Source: a virus
Virus record (IMG/VR): IMGVR_UViG_3300023174_009192
Coordinates: 1 to 24,653 of that record
Direction: 5' to 3' (one strand)
DNA: 24,653 bases
Positions 11,842 through 19,569 of the stretch are shown here, one piece after another; the stretch's first letter is position 1, and the number at the start of each line of letters is the position of its first letter. The position numbers were made by a program, and so were the translations under genes. The notes under the pieces were generated by a model. The model was not told the origin of the DNA. It searched no databases and was given only the letters and a program-made list of their open reading frames with translations.

Positions 11842-14754
11842 TTGTTTGGATGTATTAGCAACAGGGCTTGCGAAGGCTGGCTCACCACCCACACCATTGT
11901 TTTCTCCATTGCTGTCTCTGTAGCTTTGCAGCGTACTAATTGCTTGCTCTCTCACTTGTTTGTTGGTTTGCTTGAGTGTGAGTGGCAAGTTTGCAAACAT
12001 GTGACTATGCTCTGGTATCATGATGCTGTCGTCATCTCTTCCTGAACCATATATTGCAAGTGGCATTGCTACAGCTGCTACACCACCTTTGCCAGGCACA
12101 AGCCCTGCATCAGATCCTTTAATACAACCTACACCGGGAATTCCTGTGCCACCCACAGGGCCTGTTGTCAGAAAGGAGCCAAAGCCGGATCCTAATACTG
12201 TTGTATCAAAACCTAATGTATTTCCAGTACTGGATGCAAATACCTTTACGTCTCCTGCTCCTGGGCCAGGAGCTGGTGCGCCCACCTGTGATGCAAGAAC
12301 AGGTATAGGTCCTGCAGCAACAACGGGTCCTGCAGAATTTGCTCCAAGAGGTGTTCCTGGGGCAATATACCCTATAGTTATTCCACCAGGTATAAACCCT
12401 ATGGGTAATCCGAGTGGAAGACGTCCACAAGGTACCAGTGCATCAGTATATCCTATATAAGGTGGACCTACAACCCCAGGTACTGGATTAGGCATCCAGC
12501 CTGAGCCTAGTGGGTTCTTGATAGGGAAGTTAGAAAGTGGTATGCCATAACCAATCACCTTGCCATTGCTATTGGAAGGATCAGTTGTAGCTGCACCATA
12601 GCAAAGCGTCTTGTTTGTATTTTGTATTTCCATTGGAGCTGTAACATGCTGTACGTGTAGTTCGCCTTCAAAATAACCACCACCCAACACAATTGAGTTT
12701 TTAGATACACCTAGAGAGCTATCAATTAATACTTGACGCTTATCTCTTTGACGTATTGATACAACATCGCCGGTAATAGAAACCCGCTTTCCACCATCAA
12801 TATTAATTTCATTCTCTGAGCCTACATTTACTTGCTCACCAGCTACATTGGTAATTGTACCTGAAATATTAACCAGACCAAAGCTTTTTATATTAACACC
12901 ACCAGCGCCTACAAGCAAATTATATCGATTACTTACATTGAGTGTATAATTGCCTCCGGGAAGATCTGTTACATGCACATATTCGTGCACAGGTGTAGGT
13001 TTTCTGTTCAAAAATGTACCATATTCAGCAATAACAACTTCTGAAGGTTCCATTTTGCCTTTATCATCTATGCGTATGGAACCAAAATCGTTCATTATAG
13101 TACCAATGGTTTCAAACTTGTGTTTTGATATTTCTATAATTTCGTTGCCCCCTAATCCTAATTGTTTTTCTATTTCAGATAGTCGTGCAATGTTGTTGTT
13201 AAAAAATTGATTTATGAGTTCTTCTTTAGTTTCTTTACTCCAGTTACCATCTTGTGATGACGGCGAAGTTCCTCTACCACCACATGCCGGGCAAGGCGTT
13301 CGTCCTAAAAAACTGCTTGGGGTTGAGTTGAAATTACTACCATCTACTGCTCCACCCAATTGAGTGACTGGTTGTGTGTTAACAGGCGTACCTGCAACAC
13401 CTACATATTTTAATGACTTATCAAAAAGATTTGTTTGACCATATGCATAATCACCACCTGCATCACTGAAAGATGTTTTAATAATATTATTGAACGAGTT
13501 ATTATAAGAGATATTATATATAAAATATGTATCTGCGCTTCCTCTACAAACAGGGCATGCAACTGGGGTGCCTACTTTATTTTGTTTTGTGGATGAGAAT
13601 TTAAGCAAATTGTTTTTAAATCTATCTGCTCTCTTAGTATCAAATAATTGTTTAACGTCAGCTAATTCTCTTACTATTCCCTTCCACTGTGAAGCAAGTG
13701 TACCATCTATTTTGCCTATTTTTTTATAAAAATTGCCTACAGTGTTTAAGTCGTAGTCGCGTCCTGTGTATTCATTTCTATCTCCCTGTACTGTGAGAAA
13801 CAAATCTTCCAATACTAGCTTTTGATCATTCTTAGTTGCAAGTTCAATATTTGTGAAATTGTTTAATTCTTTGAAAGATCCAGAATAATGAGACAGTTTA
13901 ACTGCTTCTTTATTGTCAGTATTGACAAAGGCTAGGGTACCGCCTTTTTGATTTATGATGTATTTGTTTCTATAGGTTTCTGCATCTAAAGGTGGGTCAG
14001 TTTCAGTTGATCGTTTATTTTCAAAATCGCCTGGGTAATCTACTCCTGAATCACAACGTGTTTTATTGCCATCAACATCTACTGCAGACCCTGCACTGTA
14101 TATACTACTCCAGTCTGCTTCACCAAAAGAAGATGCAAAATAAACAGGCTTGAGAGGGTCACCTGCAACAAAAAATACCCAGAGGTGGGCACCAACACAT
14201 GGTATGGCGAAAGAACCTTTAGCACTGTTGCTGTAGATGTCTGGTGTGTAGTTATAACTAAATTTGTTTACATTATTAACACTTGTTTCATCTGGATTAT
14301 TAAATGCATCTTTTAATTTAAAATAATTTATATCAAATACATTACCAGGCTTCTCACCAATGTCATCGTAGTTTTGAGAATATTTTGTAAGTGTTGATTG
14401 GTTGATATTAGTATTTGTAGTATTAGAGAGAAATTTTGTCTTCTTAGATGCATCACTTATGCTGCCAGCTGCTATAGATGCATTAAATCTGCCACTTGTG
14501 TTTTCACCTACAAGAGGGCTGGCACATTCAGCCCAAGGCATTATTTTTTTTAAATCATCTAAAATGTCTGTTAAGTCAGAGTTTAAGTTTTTCCCGACAA
14601 ACTTAAATCTCTTGTCTCTCTTTATTTCATTCCAACCAGAATAAATAGATGGAGAAACATGAGGTACAAATACTTTTACTCGGCCTCTTTTTAGCGGATC
14701 ATTGTTTTGTATAACAATACCCAAGTAGTTTCCATAATAACTGGATTCTTTCAT
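11833..14754 (-). CDS. gp5-like baseplate hub / needle protein without lysozyme domain
   Basis: This is a 973-aa protein. The N-terminus (about 5-35, with D-P-L-K-R-G-R-V-K-V) and the segment at about 178-210 (a G-A-H-L-W-V-F-F strand, then G-D-P-L-K-P-V-Y) are the OB-fold pattern of T4 gp5 and related spike proteins. A region with two CxxC-x-G knuckles follows at about 400-405 and 488-493. Then comes a beta-helical needle part (about 590-700) with repeating N-V/I-x-G strands, and a long Pro/Gly-rich C-terminal region with a final H-S-H motif. T4 gp5 has an internal lysozyme domain, which is missing here. A separate GH24 gene lies at 2361. The role would be the central membrane-piercing hub of the baseplate. 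It is divergent from the deazaguanine operon. Confidence 0.75.
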   Translation of the reverse strand: MKESSYYGNYLGIVIQNNDPLKRGRVKVFVPHVSPSIYSGWNEIKRDKRFKFVGKNLNSDLTDILDDLKKIMPWAECASPLVGENTSGRFNASIAAGSISDASKKTKFLSNTTNTNINQSTLTKYSQNYDDIGEKPGNVFDINYFKLKDAFNNPDETSVNNVNKFSYNYTPDIYSNSAKGSFAIPCVGAHLWVFFVAGDPLKPVYFASSFGEADWSSIYSAGSAVDVDGNKTRCDSGVDYPGDFENKRSTETDPPLDAETYRNKYIINQKGGTLAFVNTDNKEAVKLSHYSGSFKELNNFTNIELATKNDQKLVLEDLFLTVQGDRNEYTGRDYDLNTVGNFYKKIGKIDGTLASQWKGIVRELADVKQLFDTKRADRFKNNLLKFSSTKQNKVGTPVACPVCRGSADTYFIYNISYNNSFNNIIKTSFSDAGGDYAYGQTNLFDKSLKYVGVAGTPVNTQPVTQLGGAVDGSNFNSTPSSFLGRTPCPACGGRGTSPSSQDGNWSKETKEELINQFFNNNIARLSEIEKQLGLGGNEIIEISKHKFETIGTIMNDFGSIRIDDKGKMEPSEVVIAEYGTFLNRKPTPVHEYVHVTDLPGGNYTLNVSNRYNLLVGAGGVNIKSFGLVNISGTITNVAGEQVNVGSENEINIDGGKRVSITGDVVSIRQRDKRQVLIDSSLGVSKNSIVLGGGYFEGELHVQHVTAPMEIQNTNKTLCYGAATTDPSNSNGKVIGYGIPLSNFPIKNPLGSGWMPNPVPGVVGPPYIGYTDALVPCGRLPLGLPIGFIPGGITIGYIAPGTPLGANSAGPVVAAGPIPVLASQVGAPAPGPGAGDVKVFASSTGNTLGFDTTVLGSGFGSFLTTGPVGGTGIPGVGCIKGSDAGLVPGKGGVAAVAMPLAIYGSGRDDDSIMIPEHSHMFANLPLTLKQTNKQVREQAISTLQSYRDSNGENNGVGGEPAFASPVANTSKQST

Positions 14755-14755
14755 G

Positions 14756-14783
14756 TTGAATTAATATTATTTAATAGTATAAT
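14756..14783 (+). promoter_or_regulatory. Candidate host-type promoter of the deazaguanine operon
   Basis: TTGAAT (14756-14761), 16 bp, then TATAAT (14778-14783), placed in the 35-bp divergent gap. The predicted start would be at the ATG at 14790. A Bacteroidetes-type reading is also possible: a TTG, about 21 bp, then TA-n2-TTAT. The gap has no exact late octamer facing this way, so early or middle expression is plausible. Confidence 0.35.
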
Positions 14784-14789
14784 TTATAT

Positions 14790-15620
14790 ATGCTAATGAA
14801 AGTATCACATGAAACACCTATATCTCTACTCAATGATACATTAAGATTTAAAGACTTTAATTACAACGACTTTGACTATGCATTGGTGCATTTGTTTGAT
14901 AAATATCCTGAATATTATAAATTTTATAAAAATTCAAGACATGTCTATAACAGAGAAGTGCTTTTAGATAACTCTATTTTTGAATTGGGCAAAGCATTTG
15001 ATTCAGATAAATTTTTACAAGCAGCTATTGATCTGCAGCCAAACATGTTCATCGTACCGGATGTACTGGAAGATAGTTCAGCTACAGTAGACAGCTTCAA
15101 GAAATGGCAGAGTGGTAGGATAGATGCAGTAAAGGAAGTGTGTATTACAAAGGCTATAGGGGCTGTGCAAGGAAAGAATTGGCATGAACTCAAAGAATGT
15201 TACAAGTTTATGTCAGATAATGCTGATATGATTGCAATCAGTTTTGATTTCAGTTATTATCAGATCACAGGTGAAGGCAAGTCGCATCTTGAAAAATGGT
15301 GCTCTGGACGTCAGCGTTTTATTAACGACCTTATAAATACTGGAGTATGGAATTGGAACAAACCTCATCACTTACTGGGATGTTCATTAGCAAAGGAGTT
15401 TAGATATTATGTGGATAGAAATATTTGGAATATTGTTAGTTGTGATACCAGCAATCCCATTGTTGCTGCTATTCATGGATTAAAGTATGATGCAGATTAT
15501 GGTCTGCAGACCAAACCATCAACTAAATTAGCTGACTTAATTGAACATGTTTTTACATCTGATCAACTTGATTTAGTAGAGCATAATACTAAAATGTTCA
15601 AGAAAATTATACGTAGATGA
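14790..15620 (+). CDS. dpdA: DpdA-like DNA guanine transglycosylase (TGT superfamily)
   Basis: This 276-aa protein has the ordered motifs of the tRNA-guanine transglycosylase barrel: L-L-D60-N-S-I-F-E-L (compare D-S-G-G-F-Q), V-P-D91-V-L-E-D, A-I-G-A-V-Q-G-K (122-129, compare G-I-V-Q-G-G), L-G-C-S-L-A-K-E (196-203) and S-C-D219-T-S-N-P (compare D-C-V-x-P-T-R with the nucleophilic Asp). The Cys-cluster zinc site of tRNA enzymes is absent. DpdA proteins swap guanine in DNA for a 7-deazaguanine base. With queF and a formyltransferase in the same operon, DNA rather than tRNA is the likely substrate. The stop overlaps the next ATG. ATG at 14796 is an alternative start. The DpdA subfamily is not resolved. 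Confidence 0.85.
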   Translation: MLMKVSHETPISLLNDTLRFKDFNYNDFDYALVHLFDKYPEYYKFYKNSRHVYNREVLLDNSIFELGKAFDSDKFLQAAIDLQPNMFIVPDVLEDSSATVDSFKKWQSGRIDAVKEVCITKAIGAVQGKNWHELKECYKFMSDNADMIAISFDFSYYQITGEGKSHLEKWCSGRQRFINDLINTGVWNWNKPHHLLGCSLAKEFRYYVDRNIWNIVSCDTSNPIVAAIHGLKYDADYGLQTKPSTKLADLIEHVFTSDQLDLVEHNTKMFKKIIRR

Positions 15621-16186
15621 GACCTTGGGTGACTTTTTTCTCACAAACTGGTACTGAGATATATGATCTTAGTAAAGTGCTTGGTATATATCCTGATTGT
15701 ATCGTAACAAATAAACAAAATCATAAAACTACTAATGTTGGTCTATTTGAAACAACTAAGTTTAGATCTCAGAAGCTTAATGAAAATATTTGGATACAAT
15801 TACCACAGAAGCCGACAGTGGAGGATTATAAGAAGACTCTAAAAAACTTTAAGAACCCAGTCATCACCTTGCATGGATATTTAAGAATTATACCTAAGGA
15901 AATTTGTGAAAACTATGAAATGTATAATTTACACCCTGGGTTGATTGATAGATTTCCTGCATTGAAGGGGTTTAATCCACAAGAGAGAGCTTTTACCGAC
16001 GGGTATAAGTTGGCGGGGTGTGTAATACATAGAGTTATACCTGGTATTGATGAGGGTGAAGTATTGATGAGCCAAGGAGTGAGTATTGAGGGCATGAACC
16101 TTGATGGTGTTTATGGTGCTTTGCGTGATACAGCACTTGATCTCTGGAGAAGTTTCTTTACAGCTTATAAAATCCTAGAACGTTAA
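15617..16186 (+). CDS. dpdN: PurN-like formyltransferase, candidate preQ1 formyltransferase (DpdN-type)
   Basis: This 189-aa protein has a formyl-transferase N-terminal fold. The catalytic triad of PurN (N106, H108, D144) is present as Asn104 and His106 in Y-N-L-H-P-G and Asp145 in P-G-I-D-E-G. A G-Y-L-R-I-I-P segment (87-93) matches the folate-site strand. It would move a formyl group from 10-formyl-tetrahydrofolate to an amine. Phage formyltransferases beside queF and dpdA have been proposed to formylate the aminomethyl group of dPreQ1 in DNA, and I infer the same here. A role in purine synthesis (true PurN) is less likely, because the genes around it concern deazaguanine. It overlaps dpdA by 4 bp and is followed after 1 bp by guaC. 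Confidence 0.8.
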   Translation: MRPWVTFFSQTGTEIYDLSKVLGIYPDCIVTNKQNHKTTNVGLFETTKFRSQKLNENIWIQLPQKPTVEDYKKTLKNFKNPVITLHGYLRIIPKEICENYEMYNLHPGLIDRFPALKGFNPQERAFTDGYKLAGCVIHRVIPGIDEGEVLMSQGVSIEGMNLDGVYGALRDTALDLWRSFFTAYKILER

Positions 16187-16187
16187 T

Positions 16188-17147
16188 ATGGATATATCGT
16201 TACACTATGAGAATGTTTTTCTCAAGCCAAATTTTAATTCTATTCAATCTAGATCTGAAATAGATTCAAGTGTAATGTTTTGTGGGCATGAATTTAAGCT
16301 TCCTGTAGTGCCTGCTAATATGAAATGCTGTGTTGATGCAGATACTTGTAAGCTATTAGATAAACATGGTTATTTTTATATTATGCATAGGTTCGATGAA
16401 GATATACAGCATTTTGTACGATATGCTAATTCACAAAAATTTAATACTATATCCATGAGTGTTGGTATTCAGCAGAAAGATCAAAATTTTATTACTACTA
16501 TTTCACAGAGTATGATGAGAGTAGATTTTATAACTATTGATGTTGCACACGGTCACCATTCCAAAGTAGCAGATCAAATTGCGCACATTAGACAAGTATT
16601 GCCAGCTGCTAGGATTATTGCTGGCAATGTAGCAACATTTCAGGGTGTGGAGTATTTACATAGTGTTGGTGCAGATGCTGTGAAGGTTGGAATTGGTGGT
16701 GGTTATGCTTGTACTACAAAAGACAAGACAGGGTTTACATATCCTATGTTTAGTTGTATTATGGAGTGCGCTAAGGACAGAGATATACCGGTTATTGCTG
16801 ACGGGGGAGTGCGTTGTAATGGTGATATTGCGAAAGCTATTGTTGCAGGGGCCAGTATGGTGATGTGTGGATCTATATTTGCTGCTTGTTCTGATAGCCC
16901 TGCACCTCTTGTAAAAGATGCAAACGGTCGACGCTATAAACAGTACTTCGGATCTGCTAGTGTGCACAATAAGATTGAAAAGAAAAATATTGAAGGTACA
17001 ATGAAGCTTATGGATACAGATACTTTTACATACCTGGAGAAAATGGAAGAGATAAAGCAAGACTTACAGAGTGCAATTAGCTACGCTGGTGGTTGCAATC
17101 TCGGTGCTTTAAATTTAAGTAAAGTGGCTTACGGGGTAAGATTATGA
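16188..17147 (+). CDS. guaC: GMP reductase
   Basis: This 319-aa IMPDH/GMPR barrel lacks the CBS insert of IMP dehydrogenase. Motifs include L-P-V-V-P-A-N-M (38-45), I-T-I-D-V-A-H-G-H (115-123), I-A-G-N-V (144-148), K-V-G-I-G (166-170) followed by the catalytic Cys175 with Thr177 and K-T-G-F, A-D-G-G-V-R (204-209), E-Y/Q-Y-F-G-S-A-S near 252-258 and a C-terminal Q-S-A-I-S-Y-A-G-G (294-302). All fit the bacterial GuaC2-type enzyme, which converts GMP to IMP with NADPH and releases ammonia. It is unusual in a phage. Placed between the formyltransferase and DUF1599 gene, it may rebalance the guanine nucleotides affected by base exchange. Confidence 0.88.
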   Translation: MDISLHYENVFLKPNFNSIQSRSEIDSSVMFCGHEFKLPVVPANMKCCVDADTCKLLDKHGYFYIMHRFDEDIQHFVRYANSQKFNTISMSVGIQQKDQNFITTISQSMMRVDFITIDVAHGHHSKVADQIAHIRQVLPAARIIAGNVATFQGVEYLHSVGADAVKVGIGGGYACTTKDKTGFTYPMFSCIMECAKDRDIPVIADGGVRCNGDIAKAIVAGASMVMCGSIFAACSDSPAPLVKDANGRRYKQYFGSASVHNKIEKKNIEGTMKLMDTDTFTYLEKMEEIKQDLQSAISYAGGCNLGALNLSKVAYGVRL

Positions 17148-17491
17148 ATAAAGACGATATTGTTAAATATGTAGAAAAGAATTTTCCTGAAACATGTAAG
17201 GAGTTTCAAAAAATACAAGCTGAGCTGTATGAAACATTTTGCAAGAAACAGTTTGATTATGGTCCAGGTAATATTTCTCTTGGGTCTGATTTAGTAAAGC
17301 AAGAAGATAGATTTGCTGCTATATCTGCCATAGTGGTGCGACTCAATGATAAAATTCAGCGTTTAATTAATTTGGTGCTAAAGAAAAAAGCAATGAACTC
17401 TGCAAATGAACCAGTTATGGATGCATTTAGGGATTCAGCAGTATATGGCATTATTGCAGAAATAGTATATAATGGTAAGTGGGGCAAATGA
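17144..17491 (+). CDS. DUF1599-type (nucleotide-modification-associated) protein
   Basis: This 115-aa helical protein has D-Y-G-P-G-N (38-43), V-R-L-N-D-K-I-Q-R-L (65-74) and N-E-P-V-M-D-A-F-R-D-S-A-V-Y-G (88-102). These are the conserved blocks of the DUF1599 family, which comparative genomics has linked to phage nucleotide-modification loci. The acidic/Arg pattern resembles a small helical nucleotide-binding or pyrophosphohydrolase-like bundle, but the reaction is not known to me. It overlaps guaC upstream and the kinase downstream, each by 4 bp in an ATGA overlap, so the stoichiometry of the three may be coupled. Confidence 0.75.
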   Translation: MNKDDIVKYVEKNFPETCKEFQKIQAELYETFCKKQFDYGPGNISLGSDLVKQEDRFAAISAIVVRLNDKIQRLINLVLKKKAMNSANEPVMDAFRDSAVYGIIAEIVYNGKWGK

Positions 17492-18066
17492 TATTTACTT
17501 TTACTGGTCCACAATGTTCAGGCAAGACTACTCTGCTAAAGATGTGTAAAGAATACTATGGTTCAAAGCTTTTTTACATAGATGAAGTCACTAGACTAAT
17601 TAAACGTTGGCATAATTGTGACATAAATGAAGAGGGTGCAAATGATGTTACGCAGACATTAATTCTAAATAAAGAATTTGAAAATTTGTTTTATAATTAC
17701 AAAGGATTTAACTTTCAAGGCATATTGCATGATCGCTGCTTGATGGATGGAATGGTATATACAAGTTATTTTGCTAGAGATAAGTTAAATGATTTTCCTG
17801 TATCTAATAGTTTGGGTTTACTGTATTATACAAATTATATTAAAAAGTATGATCATATTTTCTATCCAAGCCCTCATGATGTTCCGCTAGTTGATGATGG
17901 TGAGAGAAGTGTTAATAAAGAATTTAGAGATGCAATTATTGATTTGTATGAGAATTTCTGGTTGTCAGATGAAAGATTAAAAGGAAAGGTAACTATTTTA
18001 AAAGGAACAGTGGAAGAACGCATGGAAGCAATTAAAATAAAACTTAATGAACACGGAATTAGATAA
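17488..18066 (+). CDS. P-loop kinase / AAA_28-type ATPase
   Basis: This 192-aa protein starts at the ATG at 17488; a GTG at 17479 lies inside the previous gene. Walker A is G-P-Q-C-S-G-K-T-T (7-15). A D-R pair (82-83) in H-D-R-C resembles the D-R-Y/S-x motif of nucleoside monophosphate and nucleoside kinases. The D-D-G-E-R-S segment (136-141) looks like a lid. The family resembles the NadR-type/AAA_28 kinases found in phage nucleotide-modification regions. Its substrate could be a (d)GMP, a deazaguanine (deoxy)nucleoside or something unrelated. Overlap with queF by 20 bp and with the DUF1599 gene by 4 bp makes it an integral member of the operon. Confidence 0.75.
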   Translation: MIFTFTGPQCSGKTTLLKMCKEYYGSKLFYIDEVTRLIKRWHNCDINEEGANDVTQTLILNKEFENLFYNYKGFNFQGILHDRCLMDGMVYTSYFARDKLNDFPVSNSLGLLYYTNYIKKYDHIFYPSPHDVPLVDDGERSVNKEFRDAIIDLYENFWLSDERLKGKVTILKGTVEERMEAIKIKLNEHGIR

Positions 18067-18967
18067 CAGTAATATATCAAAGCATCTTGGTAAAATAACA
18101 GGGTATAAGTGCACCTATGACCCCACACTCTTGGTTCGTGAGCCTAGAGCTAATAACAGAAAGCATTTAGGTATTAGCGATGAAAACCCTCCCTTCTATG
18201 GTTATGATGTGTGGAATGCTTATGAAGTGTCTTGCTTGACGAATGAAGGAATGCCTATTGCTGCTATTGCTAAGGTTATTTATCCTGCTACAAACAAATA
18301 TATTGTTGAGTCAAAGTCTATCAAGCTCTACATGAATTCGTTTAATATGGAGACATATCAAGGTAATATTATTAATGTATTGCAACAATTGGAAGCTGTA
18401 ATGGAGGCTGACTTATCTAAATTATTAGAGACAGAAGTTAAAGTTTGTGTCAGGCTTACAAAAGCTATTGATGATACGTTGTATTACCCACCTTTATTTT
18501 CTACTAGCTTATATCCTACACTTGAAAACAACATTGATGTTACCTCGATTAAGTCGAGAGGGTACAAAGAAGATCCTTCTCTCCTTGGCTGGACTAAAGA
18601 TGACTCCAATAAAGTACAACGCTTTCATTCAGCACTATTAAAAAGTAATTGCAGGGTCACATCTCAACCAGACTGGGGGGATGTTTATATTCACTACAAA
18701 GGACCTTATCAACTTAATCCAACCTCTTTATTACAATACATTGTCTCATTTAGAGATGAATGTCATTTCCATGAAGAAATTTGTGAAACTATTTACAAGC
18801 GTTTATACGATTTAGCTAAACCTGAAGAGCTCATGGTATCTTGCCTATATGTTAGGCGTGGTGGTATTGATATTAATCCTATTAGAACTAATAGTCAGGA
18901 GCTTTTAAAGCAGAATAGTGCTATGTGGGACAAGTGGAAGTACTTTACTAAAACTGTTAGACAGTAA
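18047..18967 (+). CDS. queF: QueF, NADPH-dependent 7-cyano-7-deazaguanine reductase
   Basis: This 306-aa, two-domain (E. coli-type) tunnelling-fold enzyme reduces the nitrile of preQ0 to the aminomethyl of preQ1, using two NADPH. The E-S-K-S-I-K-L-Y-x-N-S-F family motif is at 88-99. The C-terminal domain has catalytic Cys202 in L-K-S-N-C, Asp209 in Q-P-D-W-G and the S-F-R-x-E-x-x-F-H-E-E block (233-244). A late Y-V-R-R-G-G-I-D-I-N-P (268-278) is also family-diagnostic. The E. coli protein has 282 residues. It is the last gene of the operon and stops 1 bp before the convergent gene at 18968. No queC, queD, queE or folE is in the window, so preQ0 must come from the host or from elsewhere in the phage. 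Confidence 0.96.
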   Translation: MNTELDNSNISKHLGKITGYKCTYDPTLLVREPRANNRKHLGISDENPPFYGYDVWNAYEVSCLTNEGMPIAAIAKVIYPATNKYIVESKSIKLYMNSFNMETYQGNIINVLQQLEAVMEADLSKLLETEVKVCVRLTKAIDDTLYYPPLFSTSLYPTLENNIDVTSIKSRGYKEDPSLLGWTKDDSNKVQRFHSALLKSNCRVTSQPDWGDVYIHYKGPYQLNPTSLLQYIVSFRDECHFHEEICETIYKRLYDLAKPEELMVSCLYVRRGGIDINPIRTNSQELLKQNSAMWDKWKYFTKTVRQ

Positions 18968-19486
18968 TTAGCCGTTTAAATTCCAGAGCCTTAAGAAGTT
19001 ACTAACTGTTCTAATGTAATTGCTTGTCCCAGGGTCAGGGCTTACGGCACCTGGTGTATATTTATTAGGCACATCAATTACTGATGTTACTGAATTATTA
19101 TTCAGCTTGGTTGCAACAGGGTTTGCAGATACACTTATAACAGTATTTTGAAAACTACCACCATAGATTTGTAGGGTTGCTGTTATGGAGGAATTGCTTG
19201 GATAATATGTACCATCAGTTACATAACCACCATATGTATTCAAGCCGTCTTTACCTGATAAAGTTAAAAGCATAGAAGTTGCTGTAACAAGTGAACTTCT
19301 GTATCCAGATAGTGTTGCTTCAACAGACCCGCTAAAAAGTGTGCTGCTTCCTGAAAGGACATTGGCAGGAAACCCACCATCAACAGAACCTGAAATAGGT
19401 AGTCTAAACGTAAATGTTGTTAATTGACTACTAGCTGTAGAAGTTACTTGACCTGACGTTACTGCTGATGTTAGTATGCTTGCCAT
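18968..19486 (-). CDS. Ser/Thr-rich probable virion protein (172 aa)
   Basis: I do not recognise this protein. It is rich in Ser, Thr, Gly, Val and Leu with few charged residues, consistent with beta-sandwich folding as in capsid decoration or fibre proteins. The start is the second of two ATGs, at 19486, because a TATAAATA ends 7 nt before it. The ATG at 19492 is only 1 nt from the promoter. It lies downstream of the major capsid gene but beyond a terminator, so it has its own late promoter. Decoration protein is the best guess from place and composition. Confidence 0.6.
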   Translation of the reverse strand: MASILTSAVTSGQVTSTASSQLTTFTFRLPISGSVDGGFPANVLSGSSTLFSGSVEATLSGYRSSLVTATSMLLTLSGKDGLNTYGGYVTDGTYYPSNSSITATLQIYGGSFQNTVISVSANPVATKLNNNSVTSVIDVPNKYTPGAVSPDPGTSNYIRTVSNFLRLWNLNG

Positions 19487-19493
19487 ATACATA

Positions 19494-19501
19494 TATTTAT
19501 A
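19494..19501 (-). promoter_or_regulatory. Late promoter (TATAAATA) for the gene at 19486
   Basis: Exact octamer on the minus strand, 7 nt before the ATG at 19486. It gives the gene its own late transcript after the terminator that follows gp23. Confidence 0.6.
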
Positions 19502-19531
19502 TTTTTTGTGGTTATAAATTATAAAAAAAAC

Positions 19532-19563
19532 AAAAAAAAGGGCCCCGCAAGAGGCCCTTTTTT
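19532..19563. terminator. Bidirectional rho-independent terminator after the major capsid gene
   Basis: GGGCC and GGCCC pair around C-C-GCAA-G-A, which can close a further C-G pair on a GCAA (GNRA) tetraloop. Flanking A8 and T6 tracts extend the stem and give U-runs on both strands. It stops the strong gp23 transcript, as in T4. Confidence 0.85.
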
Positions 19564-19569
19564 AACTAT

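Noticed and set aside
12020-12460. A 146-aa Pro-rich plus-strand frame
   Set aside because: It is the antisense shadow of the Gly/Pro-rich C-terminal part of the baseplate protein.
15332-15339. Exact TATAAATA inside the dpdA gene on the plus strand
   Set aside because: The next start is nearly 280 bp away and the match is expected by chance in AT-rich DNA.
16188-17147. Reading the barrel protein as IMP dehydrogenase
   Set aside because: No CBS insert, 319-aa length, and the K-T-G-F and Q-S-A-I-S-Y-A-G-G segments fit GMP reductase better.
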